DNA from: Mesorhizobium sp. B2-7-1
GTDB lineage: Bacteria > Pseudomonadota > Alphaproteobacteria > Rhizobiales > Rhizobiaceae
DNA length: 63,620 bases
Assembly: GCF_006440735.1 (NCBI RefSeq)
Contig: NZ_VFUA01000026.1
Location: 1 to 63,620, forward strand
Direction of reading: 5' to 3'
In this document: positions 62,442 through 63,620 of the stretch, piece by piece
Numbering within the stretch: position 1 is the first letter of the stretch
Layout of the letters: each line of letters begins with the position of its first letter
Made by a program: the position numbers and the translations under genes
Notes under the pieces: generated by a model
What the model was told of the DNA's origin: nothing
Databases searched by the model: none
The model's input: the letters and a program-made list of their open reading frames with translations, nothing else

Positions 62442-63620
62442 TCACTCTCCGGAAATAACCTTCCCCGGATTCATCACATCACCCGGGTCGATCAACGCCT
62501 TGATCGCCTTCGCCAAATCCCGCTTCACCGGGTCGGCGTGCCGCTCATAGGCCTCGCGCTTCTCCAGCCCCACGCCATGCTCGGCCGAGAACGAGCCGCC
62601 GGCCTCTCGCAGCCCCTCGTAAAGCACGTCCTCGATCGCCGCGTGCCGCTCATGCGAGACCGGCCCGTCGCAATTGATGGAGATGTGCAGATTGCCGTCG
62701 GCGAGATGGCCGTAGACATAGGGCGTGTATGAAGCGTCGAGCACTCTCAGTCCCGCCTCGACGCGCGCCACATAGGCGTCCAGTGTACCGGCCGGCACCG
62801 ACACGTCAAAGGAGGGCGCCATGGGATGCGCGCGCTCGATCTGCTCGGTCTCCTCGCGCAGCCGCCACATCGCGACCGCTTGCGCCTCGGAGCTCGCGAC
62901 CAGCCCGTCGATGATACCGGCCTCTTCCCAGACCGTCGCCAGCCCGTCCTCCAGCACCTGTCGAGCCGCCTCGATATTGTCGGCGCCGAGCCCCAGCACC
63001 AGAAGGCAGGGCGCGTCGAGCGGCAGGCTTCCCGGCGAATAATTCAGCGCCCGCTGCATGAGCGAGGCGAAATTGCGCCACAGGATCTCAGCGGCGGTGA
63101 GCCGTGCGCTGGTCGAGCCCAGGAAATGCCGCACGATGCGCTGGGCGCTGGCCGCATCCGGCACGCCGACAAGTGCTGCGGCGCTGGCGCCCGCCACCGG
63201 ATCGAGCTGCACCGCCACGCGGGTGACGATGCCGAGCGTGCCCTCGGCGCCGATGAACAGATGCTTCAAATCATAGCCGGCGCTGGTCTTCAGCACCCGG
63301 GTGAGGTCGCAAAACACCCGCCCGTCCGGCAGCACGGCTTCGAGCCCGAGCACGCGATGGCGCATTGTGCCGTTGCGAAACGCCATGATGCCGCCGGCAT
63401 TGGTGGAAACCATGCCGCCGATCGTGGCGCTGCCGCGCGCGGCAAGGTCGATGCCCGGGTCGAGGCCATGCACCGCCGCCGCCCCCTGCAGCGCGCCGAG
63501 CGTCACGCCTGCCTGCATGATCGCCACGCGCGCGAACGGATCGATTTCTTCGATTTGGTTCAGCCCGCCAAGATCGCAGATCACCTGACCCGCGGACGTC
63601 GCCGCCCCGCCCGCCAGCCC
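62442..63620 (-). CDS. FAD-binding oxidase (glycolate oxidase GlcD-like), N terminus outside the window
   Basis: At least 392 residues of a D-lactate/glycolate dehydrogenase-type flavoprotein; the frame is open to the right edge, so the start lies beyond 63620. The FAD-binding part contains GLAGGAATSAGQV, NAGGIMAFRNGTMRHRVLGLE and HLFIGAEGTLGIVTRVAV. The C-terminal domain (HLADGNLHISINCDG and SFSAEHGVGLEKREAYERHA) ends in DPGDVMNPGKVISGE, a family hallmark. It oxidises a 2-hydroxy acid to the keto acid. No GlcE/GlcF partners are visible in the window. Confidence 0.92.
   Translation of the reverse strand, partial: GLAGGAATSAGQVICDLGGLNQIEEIDPFARVAIMQAGVTLGALQGAAAVHGLDPGIDLAARGSATIGGMVSTNAGGIMAFRNGTMRHRVLGLEAVLPDGRVFCDLTRVLKTSAGYDLKHLFIGAEGTLGIVTRVAVQLDPVAGASAAALVGVPDAASAQRIVRHFLGSTSARLTAAEILWRNFASLMQRALNYSPGSLPLDAPCLLVLGLGADNIEAARQVLEDGLATVWEEAGIIDGLVASSEAQAVAMWRLREETEQIERAHPMAPSFDVSVPAGTLDAYVARVEAGLRVLDASYTPYVYGHLADGNLHISINCDGPVSHERHAAIEDVLYEGLREAGGSFSAEHGVGLEKREAYERHADPVKRDLAKAIKALIDPGDVMNPGKVISGE

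Overview
The window looks like the chromosome of a Rhizobiales bacterium, most likely Mesorhizobium or a close relative. GC content and third-position GC are high. It carries alphaproteobacterial marker genes (HdaA, an NDUFS4-like complex I subunit, a BA14K protein, two DUF982 proteins, 13802..13996-type small proteins) and rhizobial intergenic mosaic repeats. The genus is inferred from gene content and repeats, not from a search.

Layout. 1-2.8 kb: a large inverted repeat, then a CDP-alcohol phosphatidyltransferase, an AI-2E family permease and HdaA. 3.2-4.3 kb: an intact FitAB/VapBC-type toxin-antitoxin pair, a decayed second VapC and a mosaic repeat. 4.4-9.6 kb: tRNA-Pro, a flavin monooxygenase, an FMN reductase fused to an NTF2-like domain, the complex I subunit, tRNA-Arg, and a frameshifted LysR gene divergent from an NmrA-like reductase. 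9.7-12.3 kb: a small glycan-modification island (two glycosyltransferases and a hexapeptide acetyltransferase). 12.6-14.8 kb: small genes (two DUF982, two tiny membrane proteins, one small soluble protein, an ArsR regulator). 15.3-24.8 kb: a catabolic region with a 2-keto-4-pentenoate hydratase relative, a complete polyamine-type ABC importer, a LysR regulator, an M20 amidohydrolase, a dimethylargininase-like amidinohydrolase and a BKACE-family enzyme. Together these suggest import and breakdown of a guanidino or amide-linked compound.

25-31 kb: a ThuA/ThuB-like pair, a DUF4239 membrane protein, a UGT-type glycosyltransferase and a large DUF2778 protein. 31.4-37.2 kb holds the densest gene decay: a multicopper oxidase with one clear and one suspected frameshift, a cytochrome c' gene with a stop codon and a broken haem motif, and a TonB siderophore receptor remnant with an internal deletion and truncated ends. 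Between them are DUF2127, PAP2 and small genes. 37.2-44.9 kb: HxlR regulator divergent from a second NmrA-like protein, a RibD-like reductase, a MauG-type dihaem peroxidase divergent from an AcpA-type phosphoesterase, an OsmC-type protein and a 2OG-Fe(II) oxygenase.

45-63.6 kb: ABC-F ATPase, two serine beta-lactamase-fold hydrolases, a glutamine amidotransferase, HtpG, a long coiled-coil protein, an acyl-CoA synthetase, a WYL regulator divergent from a VOC protein, a two-TM signalling-like protein, an EpmB/KamA radical SAM enzyme, a BA14K protein, a frameshifted globin and the C-terminal part of a GlcD-type FAD oxidase running off the right edge.

Two themes cut across the window. At least two families of palindromic intergenic repeats and three mosaic elements sit directly against stop codons. 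Several genes are broken by single-base losses in short homopolymer runs, which could be real decay or consensus errors.
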